Shown here piece by piece: positions 1-5,995 of a DNA stretch of 9,873 nucleotides. The position numbers were made by a program, and so were the translations under genes. Position 1 is the first letter of the stretch. Each line of letters begins with the position of its first letter. Under the pieces are notes generated by a model that saw only the letters and a list, made by a program, of their open reading frames with translations, did not search any database and was not told the origin of the DNA. The stretch is from JBBIII01 sp037446575 (lineage in GTDB: Bacteria > Bacteroidota > Ignavibacteria > UBA10030): positions 1-9,873 of the forward strand of contig JBBIII010000086.1 of NCBI GenBank assembly GCA_037446575.1, given 5' to 3'.

Positions 1-372
1 GCCGCATAATCCTATTGCATTTCCGCTGTAAGCATTTATTAGATTCACAATTTCTTTATTCAACTTGCCGGCTAAAACCATTAGGACAACATTTATCATT
101 TGTTCGTCGGTATAGCGTTGACCGTCAACAAATTTAGATTGGATATTAAGCGCTGTGGCAAGATCTGTTATATCCTTTCCTCCGCCATGCACAATAACAA
201 TGTTAATTCCAATTTTCCTCAAAATTGTTACATTCTGAGCAAAAGTTGTTTTAAGCCGTTCATCCGTCATTGCCGCGCCGCCGTATTTTATTACAAATGT
301 TTTGCCTTCATAAGTCTGTATGTAAGGCAGAGCTTCAATAAGAACGTCTTCTTTAGTTTGTGCGTTAATCAT
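1..372 (-). CDS. argB: Acetylglutamate kinase, N-terminal 124 residues (cut by window edge)
   Basis: Phosphorylates N-acetyl-L-glutamate to N-acetylglutamyl-5-phosphate with ATP, the second step of arginine synthesis, in the cytoplasm. I translated the minus strand from the ATG at 372. The protein opens with a stretch ending in the ATP-binding Lys-Tyr-Gly-Gly motif (FVIKYGGAAM, residues 26-35). It continues with the substrate-binding VHGGGKDIT (61-69) and GQRYTD (84-89), all typical of the amino acid kinase family ArgB group. The reading frame is open to base 1, so roughly the C-terminal 55-60% lies outside the window. The start lies 19 bp after the argJ stop, with only a weak purine stretch as ribosome binding site, so it probably depends on the argC promoter and perhaps translational coupling. 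The family assignment is secure; whether it is arginine-feedback-inhibited cannot be told from this part. Confidence 0.95.
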   Translation of the reverse strand, partial: MINAQTKEDVLIEALPYIQTYEGKTFVIKYGGAAMTDERLKTTFAQNVTILRKIGINIVIVHGGGKDITDLATALNIQSKFVDGQRYTDEQMINVVLMVLAGKLNKEIVNLINAYSGNAIGLCG

Positions 373-391
373 ATTAGTAATTCTTTTTTAG

Positions 392-1603
392 TTATGAACG
401 ATAACTAGCATTGATATCTATATATTCTTTTGTAAGGTCGCACGTCCAAAAACGCGCTTCGGCGTTTCCTTGGCGCAAATTTATGAGAACAGTTATATTG
501 TCTTTAGATAGAATTGCCTTTGCTTTGTCTTCATCTAAAACAATTTCATAATTTGGATTTAAAATTGGCTCATTATCAAATTCAATAGATACTTTAGATG
601 GATCGAAATTTATTCCCGAATATCCGACCGCCGAAATAATTCTTCCCCAATTTGCGTCGGCTCCGTGTAAAGCAGTTTTAACTAAATTAGAATTAGCTAC
701 AGCTTTTGCCGCTTGCACTGCTTCAGTTTCAGTCTGCGCGCCTTTAACAACTATTTCAATAAATTTTTTCGCGCCTTCACCATCACGCACAATCATTTTT
801 GCAAGTTTAATAAGCGTATATTCTAACGCTTCTAAAAATTTTTCGAACTCAGCCGTGCCTATTTCAATTTCTCGATTGCCCGCTAATCCATTTGCCAAGA
901 TAAGAACCATATCGTTTGTGCTCATATCTCCATCAACTGTGATTCGATTAAATGAATGATCGTTTGCAATAAGTAAAGCTCGATGAAGTGCCTCAGACGA
1001 TATTTTTGCGTCCGTTGTAACAAAGGCAAGCATTGTAGCCATGTTTGGAGCTATCATTCCAGAGCCCTTTGCCATTCCGCCGATTGTAATTATAGATGAA
1101 TCAAGCGAAAATTTTACGGCACATTCTTTGGAAAAAAGATCGGTTGTCATTATAGCTTCTGCGGCATTCTTATTGCCGTCTTTGGATAGTTGTGTTGACA
1201 AATTATTAATACCATCAACAATTTTATCAATAGGAAGATACTGCCCAATTACGCCTGTCGAAGAGACCAGAACCTGATCATTCGGAACACCCAGAGCTTT
1301 TGAGACGGCATTTACCATCGACCAAGCGTCTTTTAAACCTTGTTCGCCGGTGCAAGCATTAGCATTTCCGCTATTTACAACAATTGCAGAAAATAATTTC
1401 GATTTTTCCAATTGTATTTTATCCACCTGTAAAGGCGCGGCTACAACCTTATTAAGCGTAAAAACTCCTGCAACGTTAGCTGGTTTAGTTGATTTTATAA
1501 TTGCAATATCTTTTTTAACTTTTCTAATTCCGCAATACAACCCGCCGGCAATAAATCCTTCTGCCGCCGTTACTCCGCCAGTACATTCTTTAAACAATTC
1601 CAT
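392..1603 (-). CDS. argJ: Glutamate N-acetyltransferase / amino-acid acetyltransferase ArgJ
   Basis: Transfers the acetyl group from N-acetylornithine to glutamate (the acetyl-recycling step of arginine synthesis); many members can also use acetyl-CoA. The 403-residue length is normal. ArgJ proteins cleave themselves before the Thr of an ATML motif, which is intact here: ATML at residues 189-192, giving Thr190 as the new N-terminal nucleophile of the beta chain. Other family marks are NSGNANACTG (77-86), SSTGVIG (114-120, the oxyanion-hole region), MTTD (152-155), GGMAKGSGMIAPNMA before the cleavage site, and the C-terminal EYIDINASYRS. The start at 1603 lies 6 bp after the argC stop; the nearest purine-rich stretch, GGAAGG inside the argC end (1620-1625), is about 16 nt away, so coupling to argC translation is likely. 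No argA is visible, which fits a bifunctional enzyme, but sequence alone does not decide mono- or bifunctionality. Confidence 0.96.
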   Translation of the reverse strand: MELFKECTGGVTAAEGFIAGGLYCGIRKVKKDIAIIKSTKPANVAGVFTLNKVVAAPLQVDKIQLEKSKLFSAIVVNSGNANACTGEQGLKDAWSMVNAVSKALGVPNDQVLVSSTGVIGQYLPIDKIVDGINNLSTQLSKDGNKNAAEAIMTTDLFSKECAVKFSLDSSIITIGGMAKGSGMIAPNMATMLAFVTTDAKISSEALHRALLIANDHSFNRITVDGDMSTNDMVLILANGLAGNREIEIGTAEFEKFLEALEYTLIKLAKMIVRDGEGAKKFIEIVVKGAQTETEAVQAAKAVANSNLVKTALHGADANWGRIISAVGYSGINFDPSKVSIEFDNEPILNPNYEIVLDEDKAKAILSKDNITVLINLRQGNAEARFWTCDLTKEYIDINASYRS

Positions 1604-1609
1604 AATACT

Positions 1610-2620
1610 TTAAATCAATCCTTCCGTTTCATTATATCCAAACATAATATTCATGTTTTGCACAGCTTGGCCAGCGGCGCCTTTTACAAGATTATCAATT
1701 GCCGACATGATAATAATTTGATTATTATCGCTGTTTATATGAAAACCAATATCAATATAATTTGTATTGGCAACATTTTTAATTTCAGGTATATTTTCTA
1801 AAATTCTAACAAATGGGGCATTTGAATAGCATCGATTATAGCTTTCAAACACGTCTATTGCATCGGTCTTCTTTTTTAGGGTTGCATACATTGTTGTATA
1901 AATTCCGCGAGTGATCGGTAAAAGGTGAGGTGTAAATGAAAAAGCGGCATGTTTGCCAGATAACTTTTGTAAAACAGAGCTAATTTCCGGTATATGCTGA
2001 TGAACGCCGACTTTATAAGCTTTAACAGATTCGTTCACTTCGGCAAAAGACAAATCGGCGCTTGAGCTTCTTCCCGCGCCAGAAACACCCGATAAGGAAT
2101 TTATCGCTATCCCATTTGATTCTATAATATCATCTTTTAACAAAGGAGCAAGCGGCAATATTGCGCTTGTTGGATAACATCCAGGATTTGCAATAAGCAC
2201 AGCTGTTTTAATATTTGCCTTATTCCATTCTGGCAATCCATAAATTGATTTTTCTAATTCGGCTTTTGCTGTATGCGTTTTTTTATAATATTTTTCATAA
2301 AGCGAACTTTCTTTTAGACGAAAATCGCCTCCGAGATCTATTATTCTCTTACCCGATCTAATTAATTCCGGAACGATATTCATCGCTTCTCCTGAAGGGA
2401 GCGCAATAAATATCAGGTCGCTCTTTTCAACTAACTCAATTGAGTATTTCTCAACAACATAATTTAATACTTTATTTAAACTTGGCGCAACTTCAGATAT
2501 TTTTTTGCCTGCCGTTGCGTTAGCAAAAAGCTTGTCTATTTCAACTTTTACATGCCTCTTTAATATCTTCAGCAATTCTATACCCGAGTATCCGGAGGCG
2601 CCGATGATTGACACATTCAT
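1610..2620 (-). CDS. argC: N-acetyl-gamma-glutamyl-phosphate reductase
   Basis: Reduces N-acetylglutamyl-5-phosphate to the semialdehyde with NADPH, the third step of arginine synthesis. The 336-residue protein has the Rossmann motif GASGYSG at residues 7-13, the catalytic cysteine in NPGCYPT (Cys148), SGVSGAGR (177-184), the His-containing VGVHQHIPEI (205-214) and the C-terminal KGAAGQAVQNMN (313-324). The reading frame could extend upstream to 2686, but the internal ATG at 2620 is preferred. It places GASGYSG near the N-terminus as in the family, and it is preceded by the good ribosome binding site AGAAGGA at 2632-2638. The longer version adds 22 residues with no family resemblance and would start at or upstream of the predicted transcription start. 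It is the first gene of an argC-argJ-argB operon. ArgR control is possible (see findings). Confidence 0.96.
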   Translation of the reverse strand: MNVSIIGASGYSGIELLKILKRHVKVEIDKLFANATAGKKISEVAPSLNKVLNYVVEKYSIELVEKSDLIFIALPSGEAMNIVPELIRSGKRIIDLGGDFRLKESSLYEKYYKKTHTAKAELEKSIYGLPEWNKANIKTAVLIANPGCYPTSAILPLAPLLKDDIIESNGIAINSLSGVSGAGRSSSADLSFAEVNESVKAYKVGVHQHIPEISSVLQKLSGKHAAFSFTPHLLPITRGIYTTMYATLKKKTDAIDVFESYNRCYSNAPFVRILENIPEIKNVANTNYIDIGFHINSDNNQIIIMSAIDNLVKGAAGQAVQNMNIMFGYNETEGLI

Positions 2621-2631
2621 AAATTCGTATT

Positions 2632-2638
2632 TCCTTCT
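2632..2638 (-). promoter_or_regulatory. Ribosome binding site of argC
   Basis: Read on the minus strand this is AGAAGGA, about 11 nt before the ATG at 2620. It decides the start of argC against an in-frame ATG at 2686. Confidence 0.65.
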
Positions 2639-2652
2639 TTTTTGAATGTATG

Positions 2653-2681
2653 AATATACTATATTATGTATATTTATGCAA
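2653..2681 (-). promoter_or_regulatory. Candidate promoter of the argCJB operon
   Basis: On the minus strand TTGCAT (2681-2676) is followed after exactly 17 bp by TATATT (2658-2653), predicting a transcription start near 2646, just upstream of the argC ribosome binding site. TATATTCA also fits the TAnnTT core of Bacteroidota promoters. A weak palindrome at 2667-2680 overlaps the -35 end and could be a repressor site. The region is very AT-rich, so chance matches are a real risk. Confidence 0.5.
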
Positions 2682-2696
2682 ATCATTAATAAGCTG

Positions 2697-2732
2697 ATTT
2701 ATAAAAATTTTAGTAATAAAATTTTTATAAAT
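2697..2732. repeat. Perfect 16-bp inverted repeat between divergent promoters
   Basis: The left arm 2697-2712 and the right arm 2717-2732 are exact reverse complements of 16 bases, made only of A and T, separated by GTAA. The repeat sits between the -35 box of argC (ending at 2681) and the -35 box of the rightward gene (starting at 2734), so it is not placed as a terminator: transcription leaves it on both sides. A dimeric-repressor operator or a cruciform-forming element are the likely readings. AT-only composition makes an inverted repeat easier to get by chance, but 16 of 16 matches is more than expected. Confidence 0.7.
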
Positions 2733-2733
2733 A

Positions 2734-2762
2734 TTGACATAATAATTGTTATATAATAGATT
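2734..2762 (+). promoter_or_regulatory. Candidate promoter of the 125-residue protein gene
   Basis: TTGACA at 2734-2739, 17 bp, then TAGATT at 2757-2762; the latter continues as TAGATTTC, seven of eight positions of the Bacteroidota -7 consensus TAnnTTTG counting the free ones. The predicted start near 2769 gives a leader of about 95 nt. The -35 box abuts the 16-bp inverted repeat. An alternative TATAAT at 2752-2757 has too short a spacer (12 bp). Confidence 0.5.
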
Positions 2763-2863
2763 TCACTATCTGTTATTACTGTGAATTGCGTTTAATTCAA
2801 TTAAAAAGGCGGGCTTTAGTTAATATAGCGCTTTGCTATGCGGTTTATAGAATTCCATAATTT

Positions 2864-3241
2864 ATGCTGTATGAACTTAAAAATGTTACCCAGCTTGAAG
2901 GTGAGCCAAAAAGACGTTGGTTCACTAACGATTCTCTCGATTTGATTGTATGGTTCAATAAAGAAAATGAAATTATCGGTTTTCAGCTTTGCTTTAATAA
3001 AGACATCGACGAACAATCTTTTACATGGAAATATCCTTCATATTTTTCATTACATAAGATCGATGATGGCGAATCGAACACTGGTTCAAAGAGCACTCCG
3101 ACATTAGTAGCCGGTTCAATAACAACTAATTGCATTATTGCGGATCAATTTAAAGAAAACAGTAAGAATATAGATCGTCAAATATCTAATTTTGTTTATC
3201 AAAAAATTATTGATTACATATCGAACCGCAATATGAAATAA
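2864..3241 (+). CDS. Small conserved protein of unknown function (125 residues)
   Basis: I do not know a function. From memory, similar short proteins occur in many bacteria, with an N-terminus like 'NV.Q..GE..RRWF' followed by a region like 'DLIVW....IIGFQLC'. Here these are NVTQLEGEPKRRWF (residues 7-20) and DLIVWFNKENEIIGFQLCF (26-44), then FTWKYPSYFSLHKIDDGE (53-70), a polar loop, and STPTLVAG (77-84). It has no signal peptide or membrane segment and is mixed alpha/beta, probably cytoplasmic. The start at 2864 is the first ATG after an in-frame stop at 2858-2860; no Shine-Dalgarno sequence is visible. The approximately 95-nt leader holds two short hairpins (for example ATAGC/GCTAT at 2825-2839). 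It is transcribed away from argC and ends at a hairpin shared with the convergent barrel gene. Its codon use resembles that of its neighbours. Confidence 0.8.
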   Translation: MLYELKNVTQLEGEPKRRWFTNDSLDLIVWFNKENEIIGFQLCFNKDIDEQSFTWKYPSYFSLHKIDDGESNTGSKSTPTLVAGSITTNCIIADQFKENSKNIDRQISNFVYQKIIDYISNRNMK

Positions 3242-3267
3242 AAAAGCCCCGCAAAAATGCGAGGCTT
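3238..3267 (-). terminator. Rho-independent terminator, strongest for the barrel gene; hairpin shared with the convergent gene
   Basis: The arms 3244-3253 (AAGCCCCGCA) and 3258-3267 (TGCGAGGCTT) pair in 9 of 10 positions around an AAAA loop. Read on the minus strand, the stem is followed at once by a run of T, so this is a good terminator for the gene ending at 3289. On the plus strand the stem follows the 125-residue gene's stop directly, but the downstream T content is poor. The T run overlaps that gene's stop codon (3239-3241). Confidence 0.85.
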
Positions 3268-3288
3268 CGGTTTGAACTGTTAGTAATT

Positions 3289-5040
3289 TCAGAATGGTCT
3301 ATTGAATCGTAACACTAACTGCGCGGGCGCAGGTCGATCCGTGCGCCAAGCCATTCCTATTCTAAAAGATCCGCTTCTGTTTACAAGGCATATTCCGAAG
3401 CTATGATTAAATTCATTAAACCTTATATCATTAAATCCTTCTACCGCTGAAAGTTTAGAGGCAACATCTCGCGTAAAACCGGCATTAGATATCAGCATAA
3501 AATTAAAATGTTTGAACAACCAGGTAGGCCAAAAATCGAGGTCATGCAAAAAGCTCCCATTAATAATGAATTCTGTGTTCACTAAAAGCATCCGATTGCC
3601 AATAAATGATTTGAACGGAAACGCTTCGATTGTGCCAAGTCCGCCTAATTCATACAATTTTTGTTTAGGAAGAGTGCCGCTTGCAGAGCCAACTCTTAAT
3701 CGAATATTTATATTCTCATATTTGCCTAATGGCTGTAACCTTCTTATATCCACCATATATTGCTCAAAGTCGAAAATTCCTCCTATGCTTTTCTTTGCAA
3801 ACTCGCCAATCGCAAACAAACTCCATCCCTCAGGTCCAATGGAAGTTTTGGTTACGGTATTAAACCCGCCATTGAACATTATACTTCGCATATCGCCGGC
3901 AACTATAGGCGGATTAAATCTGAATAATTTATTTCCGCCGAACATCGCCCATTCTACTTTATTCGTCATTGAATCATATTTATCCGCCAGATATGCAACC
4001 TTCAACTCGCTCTTTAGATAATCTTTTTTCGTATAGTATGCAGAATAAATCGTGTAACCATTTCGTTCATAATAATCTCTAAAGTCTTCATGCATAAACA
4101 AAGCCGCCGCTGTGTTTTCATGGATAGAAATAATCCAATGATCTTTCGTGTCGGTAAGCGAATAAATTTCACCGCCGATTTCAAACAAGCTGCTGTTTTC
4201 ATCGGCTGATGTTGCAAATTGTCTTGTTATTCCTAAATTACCCCGCCAAGTATGCGACTTAAATCCCCACCCAATTGACCCGTAAGCGTTCCAATTTCTT
4301 TCACCATCCCAATAATATTTTTTTTTCGTTCCTAAACCAAGAAAGATGCTTTCTACGCGATTGTATCGAAAAACGAAATTATCAAAATTCATTTGGTCGT
4401 TGCGCCAAGGAACTTCAAACGACCGCGTTGATTGTTGAAATTTTTTGTCAGTTTCACGGTAGTTTGTCTTTTTAGCGATAGTTTTATCTTCATGACCTTT
4501 AATAACGCCTCCGTCATCTTTAATAATGCTTCCATTTATAACGCGTGCATTGCCAGTAACTTTTCCATTACTTTTAATATGAAGATCTCCGCCGACTACT
4601 AAAACATCACCATCAACAGAACCATAAACAATTAAATTCCCTCCTTTTACAACAACAGGTCCTTTAATTGTTTCTGATTCTTCAATTATCTTATCCCCGG
4701 AAAATGTATTCGCTTTTTCATCGAACTCAATTTCATTATCGTTTTCCGACTTCTTTGATTTTGTTTCAAGAGAATCATTATCAATTTGATCATCGTTAAA
4801 TTTTGAGCTCCATCGATTCACTAACTTATTTACAAAGTTATCTATCTTGTTTCCAAAATCATCAATTTCTTTGCTAACCTCAATTGCATTTATATCCCCT
4901 TCATCGGAAAAATCGTTAATCGAGTTGTTTTTTTTCTCCTCAGATGTGCGGTTCTTTGTCTCCCTTTTTGATTGTCCCTCTACATCTACAAGAGGCAAAA
5001 AAATCAGTGATAAAAAAATGAGTAAATAGACTATCTTCAC
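3289..5040 (-). CDS. Exported protein: bactofilin-like solenoid joined to an Omp85/D15-like outer-membrane beta-barrel
   Basis: A 583-residue protein, probably in the outer membrane with its N-terminal part in the periplasm. Residues 1-22 form a signal peptide (Lys2, hydrophobic core 4-18, likely cut near VEG-Q). Residues 24-112 are a charged, Asn/Asp/Lys/Glu-rich linker with an amphipathic helical stretch at about 53-77. Residues 118-181 show short Gly-spaced valine repeats (KGPVVVKGGNLIVYG, SVDGDVLVVGGDL, NGKVTGNARVINGSI), like the bactofilin or polymer-forming beta-solenoid. From about 221 the chain is rich in aromatic amphipathic strands, including YNRVESIFLGLG (226-237) and KLYELGGLGTIEAF (461-474), which resembles the 'LGG...LRGY' region of Omp85/D15 barrels. 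It ends in Phe583, the usual barrel-assembly signal. No POTRA domains are visible, so a secretion or assembly role is doubtful. The start is supported by GAGGTG 4 nt upstream. Function unknown. Confidence 0.88.
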   Translation of the reverse strand: MKIVYLLIFLSLIFLPLVDVEGQSKRETKNRTSEEKKNNSINDFSDEGDINAIEVSKEIDDFGNKIDNFVNKLVNRWSSKFNDDQIDNDSLETKSKKSENDNEIEFDEKANTFSGDKIIEESETIKGPVVVKGGNLIVYGSVDGDVLVVGGDLHIKSNGKVTGNARVINGSIIKDDGGVIKGHEDKTIAKKTNYRETDKKFQQSTRSFEVPWRNDQMNFDNFVFRYNRVESIFLGLGTKKKYYWDGERNWNAYGSIGWGFKSHTWRGNLGITRQFATSADENSSLFEIGGEIYSLTDTKDHWIISIHENTAAALFMHEDFRDYYERNGYTIYSAYYTKKDYLKSELKVAYLADKYDSMTNKVEWAMFGGNKLFRFNPPIVAGDMRSIMFNGGFNTVTKTSIGPEGWSLFAIGEFAKKSIGGIFDFEQYMVDIRRLQPLGKYENINIRLRVGSASGTLPKQKLYELGGLGTIEAFPFKSFIGNRMLLVNTEFIINGSFLHDLDFWPTWLFKHFNFMLISNAGFTRDVASKLSAVEGFNDIRFNEFNHSFGICLVNRSGSFRIGMAWRTDRPAPAQLVLRFNRPF

Positions 5041-5044
5041 ATTG

Positions 5045-5050
5045 CACCTC
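5045..5050 (-). promoter_or_regulatory. Ribosome binding site of the barrel gene
   Basis: GAGGTG on the minus strand, 4 nt before the ATG at 5040. It supports that start, and the signal peptide begins directly there. Confidence 0.7.
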
Positions 5051-5096
5051 GTTTCTTTTTAAGCGATTCCAAATAAAACTACGGTAATATATGAAT

Positions 5097-5124
5097 AAAA
5101 GTTACATTTTTTTATCCTTGACAA
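5097..5124 (-). promoter_or_regulatory. Candidate promoter of the barrel gene
   Basis: On the minus strand TTG (5124-5122) is followed after 17 bp by TAACTTTT (5104-5097), one mismatch from the Bacteroidota -7 consensus TAnnTTTG. The spacing is at the short end of the range reported for such promoters and shorter than in the other candidates here. The TTG shares bases with the -35 box of the divergent pdxJ promoter. Confidence 0.35.
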
Positions 5125-5146
5125 AAAGGGTTGTAGAGATTTAAAT
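5118..5146 (+). promoter_or_regulatory. Candidate promoter of pdxJ
   Basis: Consensus TTGACA at 5118-5123, 17 bp, then TTAAAT at 5141-5146 (4 of 6 matches to TATAAT). The predicted start lies near 5153, about 50 nt before the pdxJ ATG. Confidence 0.45.
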
Positions 5147-5203
5147 TCTATTCATTTAAGAAAATGATTATATTAGATTTAATATTTTAAAGGGTATCGA
5201 TAT

Positions 5204-5953
5204 ATGAGATTAGCAATAAACATCGACCACATAGCGACATTGCGTAATGCGCGAGGCGGGAATGCTCCAGATCCGGTTGAAGCCGCATTAATTTGCGAAA
5301 AAGCTGGGGCAGAAGGCATAGTATGTCATTTACGAGAAGACAGACGACACATTAAAGATAATGATGTTTGGCGGCTTAGGTCGTCTCTTAAAACAAAACT
5401 CGACCTTGAGATGGCATCATCTGAAGAAATTGTCGAAATAGCAATTAAAGTCAAACCCGACCTTGTTACGCTTGTGCCAGAGCGCAGGCAGGAATTAACC
5501 ACCGAGTGCGGTTTAGATATTGTCGGACAAAAAAAATATTATGCAGGTATTGTTAATCGGTTCAGACAAAATAAGATACCTGTTAGTTTGTTTATTGATC
5601 CGATTGAAGCGCAAATTCGCGCATCGGCAGATATTGGCACGGATATGATTGAAATTCACACCGGCGAATACGCTGAAGCGAAAACAGAAGAAGAAACAAA
5701 AGAACAATTAGCGCGAATTCAGGAAACAGCAAAGATTGGAAAATCATTAGGGCTTGGCGTAAATGCCGGACACGGATTAGATTACGAAAATATAAAACCG
5801 ATTGCCTCCATTTCCGAAATAGATGAAGTAAGCATCGGGTATGGCGTAATTATCAGAGCTATGTTTATAGGATTAGAGCAAGCCGTGCGAGAAATGCTCT
5901 ATTTGATTGAAGGAAGAAAAAATAAAGTACGACGGTTAATGGAGGAAGAGTAA
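5204..5953 (+). CDS. pdxJ: Pyridoxine 5'-phosphate synthase PdxJ
   Basis: Condenses 1-deoxy-D-xylulose 5-phosphate with 3-amino-2-oxopropyl phosphate to pyridoxine 5'-phosphate, the ring-closing step of DXP-dependent vitamin B6 synthesis. The 249 residues match the family's length apart from a charged tail (RKNKVRRLMEEE). Visible motifs are NIDHIATLRNARGG (6-19), HLREDRRHI (42-50, with the catalytic His42), LDLEMA (66-71, Glu69), LVPERRQELTTE (90-101), VSLFIDP (127-133), EIHTGEYA (150-157) and NAGHGLDY (187-194, His190). The phosphate-binding segment, usually N-I-G-H, reads SIGYG with Tyr213 in place of the His. Start: ATG at 5204 with AAAGGG at 5189-5194, 9 nt upstream, as a modest ribosome binding site. 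It is a single gene with its own promoter, divergent from the barrel gene and convergent with the oxidoreductase. Confidence 0.96.
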   Translation: MRLAINIDHIATLRNARGGNAPDPVEAALICEKAGAEGIVCHLREDRRHIKDNDVWRLRSSLKTKLDLEMASSEEIVEIAIKVKPDLVTLVPERRQELTTECGLDIVGQKKYYAGIVNRFRQNKIPVSLFIDPIEAQIRASADIGTDMIEIHTGEYAEAKTEEETKEQLARIQETAKIGKSLGLGVNAGHGLDYENIKPIASISEIDEVSIGYGVIIRAMFIGLEQAVREMLYLIEGRKNKVRRLMEEE

Positions 5954-5960
5954 TAATTCT

Positions 5961-5990
5961 AAAATTGTAGAAGTCGCTTACAAAATTTTT
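5961..5990. terminator. Weak candidate bidirectional terminator between convergent genes
   Basis: Between pdxJ and the oxidoreductase, AAAATTGT and ACAAAATTTTT can pair around AAG-TCG-CTT with small bulges, ending in T runs on both strands (five on plus, four on minus). The stem is AT-rich and imperfect; its position between two convergent stops is the main argument. Confidence 0.3.
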
Positions 5991-5995
5991 CGCAT

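Noticed and set aside
100..408. A 102-codon open frame on the plus strand
   Set aside because: It is antisense to the clear argB coding sequence and spans the argJ-argB junction; no protein resemblance.
2621..2686. Upstream extension of argC to an ATG at 2686
   Set aside because: The extra 22 residues do not resemble the ArgC N-terminus, and the ATG at 2620 has a good ribosome binding site and places GASGYSG correctly.
2825..2839. Small hairpin ATAGC/GCTAT in the leader of the 125-residue gene
   Set aside because: Only five base pairs and no supporting context; too likely by chance to list as a feature.
3512..4021. A 169-codon open frame on the plus strand
   Set aside because: It lies wholly inside the barrel gene on the other strand, has no ribosome binding site and no recognisable protein pattern; a shadow frame.
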